From assembly GCA_945863875.1 (NCBI GenBank), contig CAMBBS010000008.1, forward strand, positions 62,001-126,000: DNA of 64,000 nucleotides. Direction: 5' to 3'. Every line of letters begins with the position of its first letter. Positions within the stretch are counted from its first letter, which is position 1. The DNA comes from Desulfopila aestuarii DSM 18488 (lineage in GTDB: Bacteria; Desulfobacterota; Desulfobulbia; Desulfobulbales; Desulfocapsaceae). Position numbers and translations under genes: made by a program. Below the pieces are notes generated by a model. That model was not told where the DNA came from. It made no database searches and saw nothing but the letters and a program-made list of their open reading frames with translations. Positions 18,301 to 26,266 of the stretch are shown here, in pieces.

Positions 18301-18388
18301 CCAGCTCTTTTGCGCGGCGGCAAAGGGCCGCGGGCGAGGTGGTCGCCTGCAGAAGCGAATAATAGGACCGGACACGAAGGGGCAACAT
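15365..18388 (-). CDS. dnaE2: Error-prone DNA polymerase III alpha subunit, DnaE2/ImuC
   Basis: A 1007-residue C-family polymerase, shorter than replicative DnaE (about 1160). Domains in order: PHP (1 to about 280), polymerase core with PDIDIDFSWDERDEV containing two catalytic aspartates, fingers, helix-hairpin-helix and C-terminal OB fold (VQLAAWLLTGKLVSTRTGEA). In the PHP domain the usual metal-binding HxH near the start reads RVRS, so its metal site is probably lost. Last gene of the lexA-DUF72-imuB-like-dnaE2 cassette, 23 bases after the imuB-like stop. DnaE2/ImuC carries out translesion synthesis in the SOS-induced mutasome. Confidence 0.88.
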   Translation of the reverse strand: MLPLRVRSYYSLLQATTSPAALCRRAKELGYAGLAMTDRDNLYGLWDFLKACRREGLRPIVGAEISEPGSGKIITCLVQNIDGYTNLCALLTRRHKAGGLAGNSAGSFSLADDVAPLASGLLVLCRDTDLLRRYKEQGVEAAADLGARPDALGRTLRAVAGGLGLAAVVTADSAMGEENDRQLYCLLQAVRDGKTISQAMRQETAAGNWLAGKEVYRTRFAVWPEMMEATAKLAASCTFTGPDFGVVMPPWRGGDGRQPALVLRQKAYLGARHRYGDDLGEPVVERLEHELKVIEAMGFSAYFLVVRDIVHRKAADGRRKKRRICGRGSGAASLVAYCLDITNVCPIKYNLYFERFLNPGRTDPPDIDIDFSWDERDEVLTDVLRDYQGHAAMVCNHVFFQLRMAIRETAKAFGLPGGEISRVTKRIPWLHAGGTESLQQSLVSLPSLRDQDLSPPWPEILALAEKLIGVPRYLSVHPGGVVITPKPISCYVPVEWAAKGVPIIQWEKDGAEEAGLVKIDLLGNRSLGVIRDSIAAINADNICLDEESWQPEDDAATRMAVADGATMGCFYIESPAMRLLEKKAGTGDFEQLVIQSSIIRPAANAFVREYVRRLHGGTWQPLCPEIGDVLDDTFGLMVYQEDVSRVAVALAGFSHGEADGLRKVLSKKDKILRLEHYKTMFFAGCARRHVDPVEVERMWQMMMSFDGYSFCKPHSASYARVSFQAAYLKRHYPAEFMAAVIANQGGYYSTFAYVSEAKRLGLQILHPDVQTSTIRWAGKKERIRVGLQSVHGLSDGFLQRLLLERGREHFGDIGDFFRRTQPADNEARALIHAGALDGLHPEGNRTALLWQWASFQRLLQDKRRLSLFQVRLPPAPPLSPPDLKSRLRREYAVLGFLCDHHPLQFFNQQHKGALKVAALAERIGQRVQLAAWLLTGKLVSTRTGEAMEFLTFEDETGQLETTFFPEVYRSHAHMLQSGRGYLLTGMVEADFGALTLTVDAVRPLHSC

Positions 18389-18411
18389 AAGTGGCTATAC
18401 AAAGGCTCTGG

Positions 18412-19617
18412 TTACAGGTTTCCTGAATACTGCCGGCCGACACCGATCACCCCGTGACCAAAGCGCCGGCGCAGAGTGTCCATGGCCCCGGTGACCTGCT
18501 TCTGCCGGCATTGCCCATTTTCCGCCTCCACTTCGGCAAAGAGTGACAGCTGGGACGACCTCCGCTGCAGGCGATCACAGACCAGACAGCAGCTGCGAAT
18601 CCTCGTCCGCCTCGTCCAGGCGCGCTGCAGGGCAGCAAGAGCCAGGGTCTGCAGCAGGACATCACCGGAGGTCCCGGTCTTGCAGGAGGCCTGACGAACC
18701 ACCTGCCCGCCGTCCGAATATCGCAGCCAGATCCCCACCCGTCTGGCCACCTGCTGCCGCGTGCGCAACTGGAAGCCGGCCCGGCTGACCAGTGCGGCAA
18801 CCACCCCGTGCAGCTGCTGCTCATCGTTGGTATCGTCGACAAAGGAGTGCTCGCAGGCGATACTCTCCCCGTCCGCGGCAGGCCCGCAGACCCTGCTGTC
18901 ATCGACACCGCGGCTGGCGGCGTGGAGATAGTCACAGCGACTGCCGAAGGGGACCATCAGCTGGTCGCGGTCCAACCCGGCCAGCGCACCAATGGTGGTC
19001 AGGCGAAACTCCTGTAATTTCAGCAGCTCGTTAGCGGACAAGCCGGGGAGGAGATGGATGGGCAGGGGGGCAAGAAAGATCGCCTCGTCACCGGCAGTGA
19101 CAATATATTCCCCCACCGGCTTCACCAGCCTGGAGGCGACCTTGGCCACCAGTTTGCTGGTACCGAGGGTCCAGATCGGATTGATGCCGAGGCTGGTGCG
19201 CACGTGGCGGCGTACCCGCCAGCCGACATCCGGAGCCGGGCCATAGAGCCGGTGGGTTCCGGTCACATCGACAAAAAAATGGCCGTCCGCCCGGCCGTAT
19301 TCGATAAGCGGGGAATAGCCCTGCAGCTCCTTCAAAAAGGCCTGCATCGCCTTGTGGTACAGACTGACGCGGGGGGCAAGAAGCTCCGCGCCCCGACAGA
19401 TTCTCGTCGCCTGCCTGAGGGGCATGCCCTTGCGCACCCCTTCCCCGTACGCCTCCTCACTCATGTCGTAGACCACCGCCCGTGTTGCCTGCAGCGGGGC
19501 AATAATGAGCGGCCGCTGCCGCAGACGGCTGTCGCTGACCCGTTCAACGGCAACGGCAAAATCGGCGACATTAAAATGAAGCACCGCCCGCTCGCGGAGT
19601 CTGAATCCTTCAGCCAT
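18412..19617 (-). CDS. imuB: ImuB-like Y-family DNA polymerase homologue
   Basis: A 401-residue UmuC/DinB-fold protein starting at MAEGFRLRERAV. The acidic positions of active Y-family polymerases are altered: the palm motif reads HFNVADF instead of DxDxF, and the catalytic DE pair reads ADG in the segment preceding HFFVDVTG. It is therefore likely catalytically dead, as established for ImuB. A beta-clamp-binding motif QLSLF lies near the C-terminus. Its ATG overlaps the stop of the DUF72 gene (TGATG), which fixes the start against a longer open frame. It probably bridges DnaE2 and the sliding clamp. An unusual active UmuC is less likely. Confidence 0.8.
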   Translation of the reverse strand: MAEGFRLRERAVLHFNVADFAVAVERVSDSRLRQRPLIIAPLQATRAVVYDMSEEAYGEGVRKGMPLRQATRICRGAELLAPRVSLYHKAMQAFLKELQGYSPLIEYGRADGHFFVDVTGTHRLYGPAPDVGWRVRRHVRTSLGINPIWTLGTSKLVAKVASRLVKPVGEYIVTAGDEAIFLAPLPIHLLPGLSANELLKLQEFRLTTIGALAGLDRDQLMVPFGSRCDYLHAASRGVDDSRVCGPAADGESIACEHSFVDDTNDEQQLHGVVAALVSRAGFQLRTRQQVARRVGIWLRYSDGGQVVRQASCKTGTSGDVLLQTLALAALQRAWTRRTRIRSCCLVCDRLQRRSSQLSLFAEVEAENGQCRQKQVTGAMDTLRRRFGHGVIGVGRQYSGNL

Positions 19618-20498
19618 CAGCGTGCCCCGGCCGGTAAACCGGCAAGGATCGCCGCCAGTTTCCTGCCATTTCTCGGGGCCTGGGCCCGGACATGGTTGTT
19701 GAAAAAGAGGAAGCCCCGGCCGGCCCGGGCGGCCATGGCATAGAGATACCTGTCGCACCAGGCGCGCAGTTCTTCGTCGGAATAGTCGTAATTGAACTTT
19801 TTCTGCATATTGCCCGATCGCCAACCCTCATTGTTCCGGCCGTGAAAACGCACATAGAACAGGGCCGGATTGGTCACCACATCAAGAGGAGGGAACAGCC
19901 CCGGCAGCAAGGGTTCATCGACGGCAACCAGGGTTATCTGGCGCCGCTCCAGCTCGGCAAAGACCGGATCGATGGCCCAGGAGCCGTGCCGAAACTCCAC
20001 CGCAACCGGCACATCATGCAGCCCGTCGAGCAGCGCGGCCAGATACGTACGGTTGGCAATGGAACGATCAAAGTCCGGCGGCAGCTGAATCAGCACGGCG
20101 ACAAGACGCTTGTGCAAAGGGGCGATGCCCTGCCGGAAAAGACGCAGCTGCTCCTGCCAGTTGTCCGCCCGCTCGTGGGTCATGGTCCGCGTCAGCTTCG
20201 CGGCAAACAACAGATGCGCCGGGGCCTTTTCCACCATACGGGCCAGGGCGTCGGCCCGGGCCATCTGATACCAGGTATAATTCAGCTCGACCACCGAGAA
20301 GCAGCGGCCGTAGAGCCCGAGCATCTCCGCGCTTTTCGTCCCTTGCGGATAAAAGCCGCTGTCCAACCACTCGGTATAGGAATAGCCGCAGGTGCCGACA
20401 TACACGGGACAGCTTTGCGCAGAAGCACCTCCGGCCGGTCCGGGAGCAAGGGCGAGCTCCACCCTGCCCGGGCGGATATCACTCTCCCCGCGCACCAT
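19617..20498 (-). CDS. DUF72 (YecE-like) protein in SOS cassette
   Basis: A 293-residue protein with the DUF72 TIM-barrel pattern: VGTCGYSYTEW, ELNYTWYQM, FAAKLTRTMTHE, VAVEFRHGSW, VRFHGRN and FFNNHVRAQAPRN. The biochemical role of DUF72 is not established. The ATG at 20498 follows AGGAG by four bases; the gene overlaps the lexA end by 20 bases and the imuB-like start by one, so translation through lexA-DUF72-imuB is coupled. It sits where imuA is found in the classical cassette, suggesting a part in the damage response. Confidence 0.85.
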   Translation of the reverse strand: MVRGESDIRPGRVELALAPGPAGGASAQSCPVYVGTCGYSYTEWLDSGFYPQGTKSAEMLGLYGRCFSVVELNYTWYQMARADALARMVEKAPAHLLFAAKLTRTMTHERADNWQEQLRLFRQGIAPLHKRLVAVLIQLPPDFDRSIANRTYLAALLDGLHDVPVAVEFRHGSWAIDPVFAELERRQITLVAVDEPLLPGLFPPLDVVTNPALFYVRFHGRNNEGWRSGNMQKKFNYDYSDEELRAWCDRYLYAMAARAGRGFLFFNNHVRAQAPRNGRKLAAILAGLPAGAR

Positions 20499-21123
20499 CG
20501 AACTCCTCATGTCTGCCCCGGATCACCCCGACCACCTTGCCCTGGATGAGCAGCTCGCTGAACGGATAGCACATGACCTGATAGTCATCATTGGCCGGTC
20601 GGAGCTCAATATGGTCGGCATAGAGGAAAAGTCGTTTGACCGTCGCCTCCTCTCCTTTGATGAGAACGGCGACGATTTCGCCGTTCTCCGCGTACTGCCG
20701 AGGTTCACAGACGACCAGATCGCCATCGAGGATCCCGGCATTTTGCATCGACCGCCCCTTGATGCGCAGACAAAAGAGATTATCACCGGGAAAAACCGAA
20801 CTGTCGACCACCACCGTGCCCTCCCACTCCTGCTGGGCATACATGGGCAGCCCGGCGGTAATCCGGCCGACAATGGGCAGCTCCCGCCCCGCCCTGACAC
20901 TCCTGCTCTCCCGGGGCTTGGGATAAAGGCAGACAGTCCGGCCATAGTAGCCTTCCCGCTCGAGCACGTTTTTCTTTTCCAGCTGATTCATCAGCTGGGC
21001 CACCGCCGTATGGCTGACGCCCAGATCGACGGCGGCCTGGCGCAAGGTCGGTATGCGTCCTTCCTCATCCATTCTCTCTGTCAAATAGTCCAGTAACTGT
21101 CTCTGCTTGTCCGTAAGTTCCAT
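20479..21123 (-). CDS. lexA: LexA repressor
   Basis: A 214-residue LexA. The N-terminal winged helix (1 to about 65) has recognition region VSHTAVAQLMNQLEK. The C-terminal S24 peptidase domain has the autocleavage bond A90-G91 (RITAG), nucleophile S125 (KGRSMQNAG) and general-base lysine K163 (ATVKRLF). RecA-stimulated self-cleavage should derepress the cassette. The start at 21123 is chosen because an upstream extension would read through the operators. The divergent DNA-binding helix agrees with the unusual operator sequence seen upstream. Confidence 0.92.
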   Translation of the reverse strand: MELTDKQRQLLDYLTERMDEEGRIPTLRQAAVDLGVSHTAVAQLMNQLEKKNVLEREGYYGRTVCLYPKPRESRSVRAGRELPIVGRITAGLPMYAQQEWEGTVVVDSSVFPGDNLFCLRIKGRSMQNAGILDGDLVVCEPRQYAENGEIVAVLIKGEEATVKRLFLYADHIELRPANDDYQVMCYPFSELLIQGKVVGVIRGRHEEFDGARGE

Positions 21124-21135
21124 ATCACCCCCGAA

Positions 21136-21184
21136 TGTAAATGTACATTTACCCCAATTGTACATTTACATATTTTTTTGTCAA
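21136..21184 (-). promoter_or_regulatory. lexA promoter with two TGTA-N4-TACA operators
   Basis: On the minus strand TTGACA (21184-21179), a 16-base spacer and TACAAT (21162-21157) form a strong promoter. TGTACATTTACA (21159-21170, plus strand) overlaps the -10 element. A second copy in inverted orientation, TGTAAATGTACA (21136-21147), lies between promoter and start codon and extends into a 16-base perfect palindrome (21137-21152). The 12-base core TGTA-N4-TACA is the likely LexA box, giving autoregulation of the whole cassette. Confidence 0.8.
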
Positions 21185-21356
21185 TATACAATTTCTGTCG
21201 GGAGACGGACAGATATGCAGCAAAGGGACAAACGGCTTTTGCCTGGAAAAAACGGAGGACTACTTGAAATTCCGCCCCCGCCACGAAGTGGCCGGAGGAA
21301 GGGGGGGGGACAACTGTCGGAGCCGGCAAGAGCCGGGCGGCCCAATCATCTCTTTT

Positions 21357-23219
21357 TCAGAAACACTCTGCAACGCACTGCCATTTACCCTTGGCCACCC
21401 ACTGAAGCTTTTCAGAAAACAGCAGATCGCTCTGGTAATATTTGCCGGTACCCTCCCTGGCGAGAAATTTCCGGTACTGACCTGGTCCACCGTTATACAT
21501 GGCATACACAACCCGGGAGAGGAGATTCGTGTCGGCACCCTTTCCCCAGACCGGGTCCTTCAACGCATAATTCCGCAGATACAGCTCGACGATTTCACTC
21601 CCGGCCAGGGCGTTGTACCGAATATCCCAACGCAGACGGCCGCGATCATATATCCCCCGCCAGACCCTTTCGTTAATCTGCATCAATCCCACCGAGGTCC
21701 GATTATACGAAAGCAGATAGGTAAGTTTGTTGTTTTTTGAGACGAACTGGCGAAAGCAGCTTTCCTGCCAGGCGAGTGCGGGGATGAGGCTTGCAAACAT
21801 TTTCCGGAGATGACTGGGAACGCCGCCCCTGGAAGAAACCGCACCGGAACCCTCGGCAAGAACGGCCTTGACCCTGACCATATATTCCGCCACGTTGTCC
21901 TTCGGCGCCTTCCATTGCAGAATCTCGGCTAAATTCGGCGGCTCCACACCATAGGCCGGGCGGAGAAAAAAATCGAGCAGCTGGGAAAGAGGTCCCACAT
22001 CCGGCTCTTCTTCCGGGATATCGATTTCCTGTAAATCGTCGAGGGGATTGACTTCTTCCTCCATCGGCGGCAACTGCAGCAGCTCCCTGAGCTGATTATC
22101 CAGTTGCGAACCGTAGGGGAGAGCCGTCTGTTCTCCCACAAGCATTCCGGCCAGGCGCAACAAGCCCTGTTGACTGATCTCCATGCCGACAGTCGGCCCC
22201 ATCCGGTCAAAAACCGCCAGGGCATCGGCGGCGGCAAAAAAGGCCAGATAGCCAAGACTGCTTGCCGAAGGTTGCCGATACAGCTGCCTTCGGAAGACAG
22301 GTGCCAGCTGTTGCCAGGCCTGGACAAACTGCAACCTGACAAAATCTTTTTCAAAATCCTCCCGGTCAAGGGCGGCAATAAAAACAGAACGGGTATCAAG
22401 CAATACCTCGACAAGGGTCTGCCGGTCTTCCGGATCGAGCGGCCGGGCGGCCATGGTGACAAGCAGCCGTACCAGCAAGGCGTCCCATGTTTCCCAGAGC
22501 TGGACCAACTGTTCACGTTCTTCCGTCGTCAAACCAGCTTCCGCCTGCTCCTCATCGAGCTCAAAAACCTCCTCAACCTCGGCATGCAGTTCGACCACGA
22601 CAGCCTCTTCGCCGACCTCGATCCGTCCCCCCCGCACACTGTCGAGCACGGCCTGGGCCGGCCGTTGCGCATCCCCATGAAAAATCCGGTCCAGAAAAAA
22701 GCGCAACTCCGATACCGGTGGAGCGAGATCGAGATGTATCCGGTCGAGATGTGCATACACCCGGGGTTTGGCAAATTCCCAGAGGATTCCGGCAATGGTC
22801 GCAGGCGTGCGGGACAACGTCAGAAGACTTGAATCAACCGTCTGAAAAGAAAGGGCAAAAGTCTGACCGTCAAAGATCGGCTGCTGCAGCAACTCCAGAT
22901 AGCCATGCCACTCAAGAGGGGTAAGGCAGGTCTCACCGAGTTTGGTGCCGACTTTAATATCCAGCTTTACTTCAAGGCGCAACAGTTTCTCCGCTGCAGA
23001 GAAATTCGGCTCCGAGATCCTGACATACGTGCAATCTCCAGGTTTCCCAGCTATCTCGGCGCTCTGTTCATCGTTTAGAAAAAAGTTGTGCAGCAAAAGC
23101 GAGGTCAGCAGGCGGTGATCAAGGGTCAGCGGCAGGGCAACATCGACCGCCTGCCCGGAAGAAGCGGACAGAACCAGCCAGAGCAACGCCGCGACAAGAA
23201 ATTTCAGTAATTTTTGCAT
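21357..23219 (-). CDS. Secreted lytic transglycosylase with long N-terminal region
   Basis: A 620-residue exported protein. The signal peptide (MQKLLKFLVAALLWLVLSAS) is followed by a large unassigned region containing acidic stretches (for example LHAEVEEVFELDEEQAEAG), and a C-terminal SLT/lysozyme-like domain (about 480-620) with the catalytic Glu in LAWQESCFRQF, then SVGLMQINERVWRG and YAMYNGGPGQYRKFL. It cleaves peptidoglycan in the periplasm. The internal ATG at 23219 puts the signal peptide at the very N-terminus; ATG 23267 is an alternative that adds 16 residues. It precedes, divergently, a type II secretion/pilus ATPase gene. Confidence 0.8.
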   Translation of the reverse strand: MQKLLKFLVAALLWLVLSASSGQAVDVALPLTLDHRLLTSLLLHNFFLNDEQSAEIAGKPGDCTYVRISEPNFSAAEKLLRLEVKLDIKVGTKLGETCLTPLEWHGYLELLQQPIFDGQTFALSFQTVDSSLLTLSRTPATIAGILWEFAKPRVYAHLDRIHLDLAPPVSELRFFLDRIFHGDAQRPAQAVLDSVRGGRIEVGEEAVVVELHAEVEEVFELDEEQAEAGLTTEEREQLVQLWETWDALLVRLLVTMAARPLDPEDRQTLVEVLLDTRSVFIAALDREDFEKDFVRLQFVQAWQQLAPVFRRQLYRQPSASSLGYLAFFAAADALAVFDRMGPTVGMEISQQGLLRLAGMLVGEQTALPYGSQLDNQLRELLQLPPMEEEVNPLDDLQEIDIPEEEPDVGPLSQLLDFFLRPAYGVEPPNLAEILQWKAPKDNVAEYMVRVKAVLAEGSGAVSSRGGVPSHLRKMFASLIPALAWQESCFRQFVSKNNKLTYLLSYNRTSVGLMQINERVWRGIYDRGRLRWDIRYNALAGSEIVELYLRNYALKDPVWGKGADTNLLSRVVYAMYNGGPGQYRKFLAREGTGKYYQSDLLFSEKLQWVAKGKWQCVAECF

Positions 23220-23473
23220 ATTTTTTTTGCTGCTGCTCCAGCCCCCTCGATAATAACCACCATCCATCTCTTATATGCCTCGCCCTCTTCTCCTTCGGTA
23301 ACCAGAAGTAATCTTTTACCATATTTAACGCCAAGAGACGGCCCCCTTTTCCAGCACGACCTCTTTTTATATTATTTTTTTGTCAAAACCCTTACAATCC
23401 TTACTTATTTGATGTAACTTTGACAGGTTATAATACTTTAGCAGCCGACAGTTCATTTTCCGAGTGCATAGCA

Positions 23474-25342
23474 ATGACCAACGACAAGAAAATTAAATAC
23501 GGAGAAATTGTCTCCCTTCTTCTGCAATCCAAAGCGGTGAACGAGAAACAGGTAGAGCATGCTGTGCGAATACAGCAGAAACTGCCGACTCCGACCTCTC
23601 TGGTTAATGTCCTCAAGGACCTGGGCTTCGTTTCTGATGATCTGGTGCGAAAAACACTCTTAAACACCGGGCTCTCTCTCCGCATTGGGGAACTTCTTGT
23701 TGAGCTGGGACATCTTTCAGAGAATGACCTGACCGCCGCTTTCAATATCCAGAAAGAACGGGAGCAGGAACTGAAACTTGGCGAAATCCTCATTAAATAT
23801 AACTTTATTGACGAAAAGATATTTAACCGGATTCTCTCCATTCAGCTTGGTTTTCCTCTGATAGATGTCAATATGTCCATCGTGGACAAGACTCTTATGG
23901 GCAAAGTTCCCATAAAAACAATTATTGAATATCAGTTTGTCCCTGTCAAAACCACGGACGGCAATGTTCTTGTGGCTTTTGCTGATCCGCTTGACAAAAA
24001 AAGCATCGAGGTCGCAAATAAATTTTTTGGCGGCAAGGTTAGTCCGGCCATTGCCGAGAAAAAGTCTTTAGGCAATACGATTAAACTGCTGACAAACCTG
24101 GCTGCCGGAAAAACCGTCAATGTCGATGGCAAAACAGTGGCCGGTATCGTTAATTCCCTGATTGTTGCCGCTATCAAAGAGGACTGCAGCGATATTCACA
24201 TAGAACCTCAGTCCGATCGCCTGCAGGTCCGTTTTCGTGAGGACGGTGTCCTGTGTCACTATAAAGATTTTCCGCCGGATATCATACCGACACTGACCAG
24301 TCGAATAAAAATCATGTGCGGCGCCGACATAGCTGAAAAACGCCGACATCAAGGCGGCCGGATTCTTTTCGACTACGATGAGGGCAGTATTGATATCCGA
24401 GTATCCTTTTACATCACCATATATGGCGAAAAAATTGTTTTCCGGTTGTTGAAGCAAAAAAGGGAACTGCTGGACATCCATACCATCGGCATGGCCCCGA
24501 ACATGCTGGCCAGATTTCTCGAGGATGCCGTCTATCAACCCAGCGGGGTGCTGCTGGTTACTGGTCCCACCGGATCGGGGAAGACATCCACTGTCTACAG
24601 CTGTATCAATCACATAAAAAATCCGCAGATAAGTATCATAACGGCGGAAGAACCGGTGGAGTATATCATTGACGGCATTGCCCAGTGCTCCATTGACCCC
24701 TCGATCAATATGACCTTTGAAGAAACCCTGCGGCATATCGTTCGCCAGGATCCCGATGTCATCCTCATCGGTGAAATCCGGGACAATGCTTCAGCGGAAA
24801 TGGCCATGCAGTCCGCATTGACCGGCCACAAGGTCCTCAGCACCTTTCACACCGAAGACAGTATCGGCGGCCTTATCCGTCTCCTGAACATGGATATTGC
24901 ACCCTTTCTCATTTCGTCAACGATTGTCAGTGTCCTCGCCCAACGGCTCTTACGTCAAATATGTGAATCCTGTGCCGAAGAGGTGAAACCAACACCGATC
25001 CAGCTGCAGAGAATGGGAATTTCGGCAGCTGATCTCCAGGGAGCACGTTTCAGGAAAGGGCGGGGATGTTCTGCCTGCAAGCAGACCGGATATAAAGGCA
25101 GAGTAGGCGTGTTTGAATTGCTGGTGCTCAACGAGCTTGTCCGGGATGCCATAATTGAGCAGAAAACCAGCCATGAGATACGACAAATAAGTGTCCAGCA
25201 TTCCGGATTAATCACCTTATTTGAGGATGGCCTGGTAAAGGCTGCCGCAGGTGTGACCACTATTGAAGAGATACTACGCTGCTTGCCAAAACTGAGCAAG
25301 CCCAGGCCATTGGCGGAAATCCGCCGTCTTTCCGGAGAATAA
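23474..25342 (+). CDS. GspE/PilB-type secretion or pilus assembly ATPase
   Basis: A 622-residue T2SSE ATPase. N-terminal MshEN-type repeats (to about 200) are a class that can bind cyclic-di-GMP. The RecA-like core has Walker A GPTGSGKTS, the Asp box ITAEEPVEY, a Walker B region DVILIGEIRD and a His box. A tetracysteine zinc motif (CESC ... CSAC) is present. It powers type IV pilus extension or type II secretion; no other system component is in the window. The start is placed at ATG 23474 because a TATAAT (23429-23434) lies just downstream of the more distal ATG 23420, which would be within the promoter. Confidence 0.85.
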   Translation: MTNDKKIKYGEIVSLLLQSKAVNEKQVEHAVRIQQKLPTPTSLVNVLKDLGFVSDDLVRKTLLNTGLSLRIGELLVELGHLSENDLTAAFNIQKEREQELKLGEILIKYNFIDEKIFNRILSIQLGFPLIDVNMSIVDKTLMGKVPIKTIIEYQFVPVKTTDGNVLVAFADPLDKKSIEVANKFFGGKVSPAIAEKKSLGNTIKLLTNLAAGKTVNVDGKTVAGIVNSLIVAAIKEDCSDIHIEPQSDRLQVRFREDGVLCHYKDFPPDIIPTLTSRIKIMCGADIAEKRRHQGGRILFDYDEGSIDIRVSFYITIYGEKIVFRLLKQKRELLDIHTIGMAPNMLARFLEDAVYQPSGVLLVTGPTGSGKTSTVYSCINHIKNPQISIITAEEPVEYIIDGIAQCSIDPSINMTFEETLRHIVRQDPDVILIGEIRDNASAEMAMQSALTGHKVLSTFHTEDSIGGLIRLLNMDIAPFLISSTIVSVLAQRLLRQICESCAEEVKPTPIQLQRMGISAADLQGARFRKGRGCSACKQTGYKGRVGVFELLVLNELVRDAIIEQKTSHEIRQISVQHSGLITLFEDGLVKAAAGVTTIEEILRCLPKLSKPRPLAEIRRLSGE

Positions 25343-25346
25343 TACC

Positions 25347-26186
25347 GTGCAGCAGAACCTTTCCTTCCTTGATGTCATAAAGCAGCATATTGCCGCAGGC
25401 AATATCGTTTTGCCTGTATTAAGTTCAGCGGCCATGAGGATCCAGCAGGAGCTGGTCAAGAAAGAACCTGATATGCGAGTGGTGGAAAATCTTATTTCCC
25501 AGGACCAGTCCCTCGCCAGCCAGGTGCTGCAAATTGCCAATTCTGCATTTTACCATGGACTCGTTGAGGTTATGACCATCAGAGCGGCTATCGTCCGCCT
25601 GGGTATGCAGGAAGTGGGACGCATAACGCTGCTGGCTGCTACCAAAAATCAATTCCGGAGTAAAAATAAAGAGCACAATAGTATCATGCACAAATTGTGG
25701 CAGCACTCGGTAGGCTGTGCCCTGGGCGTGCAGTGGTTGTCAAAACGCTGTAAGTTTGATGAATTGAGAGGCCATGCCTTTTTTGCCGGCCTGTTTCATG
25801 ACGTCGGCAAACTGTTCGTCCTCATGGTGATAGAGCAGATGAAAGAAAAAAACGCCCATATCCCCATCACCCATGCCCTGCTTATGGAGGCGATGACCGT
25901 TCTGCACACGCAACAGGGATATAATCTCATGAAACAATGGAACCTGCCGGAAGACTACTGCGTCATTGCCAGAGACCACCACAGTAAAGATTTTGACAGC
26001 AAAAACATTCTCCTGCTGCTGGTTCGGCTCAGCAACATGGCCTGCATCAGGCTCGGTATCGGTGTAGAGCAAGATCCATCCCTGGTATTGTCGGCAACCG
26101 AAGAGGCACATCAGCTCAATCTTTCTGAAATCGACCTTGCCGAACTGGAAGTCCTCCTGGAGGATACGGCTATCCTGGCCGGTTGA
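25347..26186 (+). CDS. HDOD domain protein
   Basis: A 279-residue single-domain HDOD protein with GTG start, four bases after the GspE-like stop, so probably co-transcribed. Recognisable segments are LPVLSSAAMRIQQ, LISQDQSLASQVLQIANS, IRAAIVRLGM, HSVGCALGVQWLSKR and FFAGLFHDVGKLF. It retains the HDVGK core of HD proteins, but HDOD members are usually considered non-catalytic output or signalling modules linked to motility and c-di-GMP. The pairing with a GspE/PilB ATPase suggests a role in surface-appendage control; that is inference. Confidence 0.85.
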   Translation: MQQNLSFLDVIKQHIAAGNIVLPVLSSAAMRIQQELVKKEPDMRVVENLISQDQSLASQVLQIANSAFYHGLVEVMTIRAAIVRLGMQEVGRITLLAATKNQFRSKNKEHNSIMHKLWQHSVGCALGVQWLSKRCKFDELRGHAFFAGLFHDVGKLFVLMVIEQMKEKNAHIPITHALLMEAMTVLHTQQGYNLMKQWNLPEDYCVIARDHHSKDFDSKNILLLLVRLSNMACIRLGIGVEQDPSLVLSATEEAHQLNLSEIDLAELEVLLEDTAILAG

Positions 26187-26266
26187 TACTTTTTTCCCCC
26201 GTCAGCCGCTCCGGAAGAGGAGCTCTATCCATATCCACCAACCGGTGTAACGAGCCGGAGAGCGAA

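Noticed and set aside
16196-18457. 753-residue open frame on the plus strand
   Set aside because: It is antisense to dnaE2, has no domain pattern and shows low-complexity composition typical of GC-rich shadow frames.
19618-19824. 69-residue N-terminal extension of the ImuB-like protein
   Set aside because: It lies within the DUF72 gene in another frame and has no family similarity.
23420-23473. Upstream start of the GspE/PilB-like gene
   Set aside because: A TATAAT sits within this stretch and the residues are not conserved-looking.
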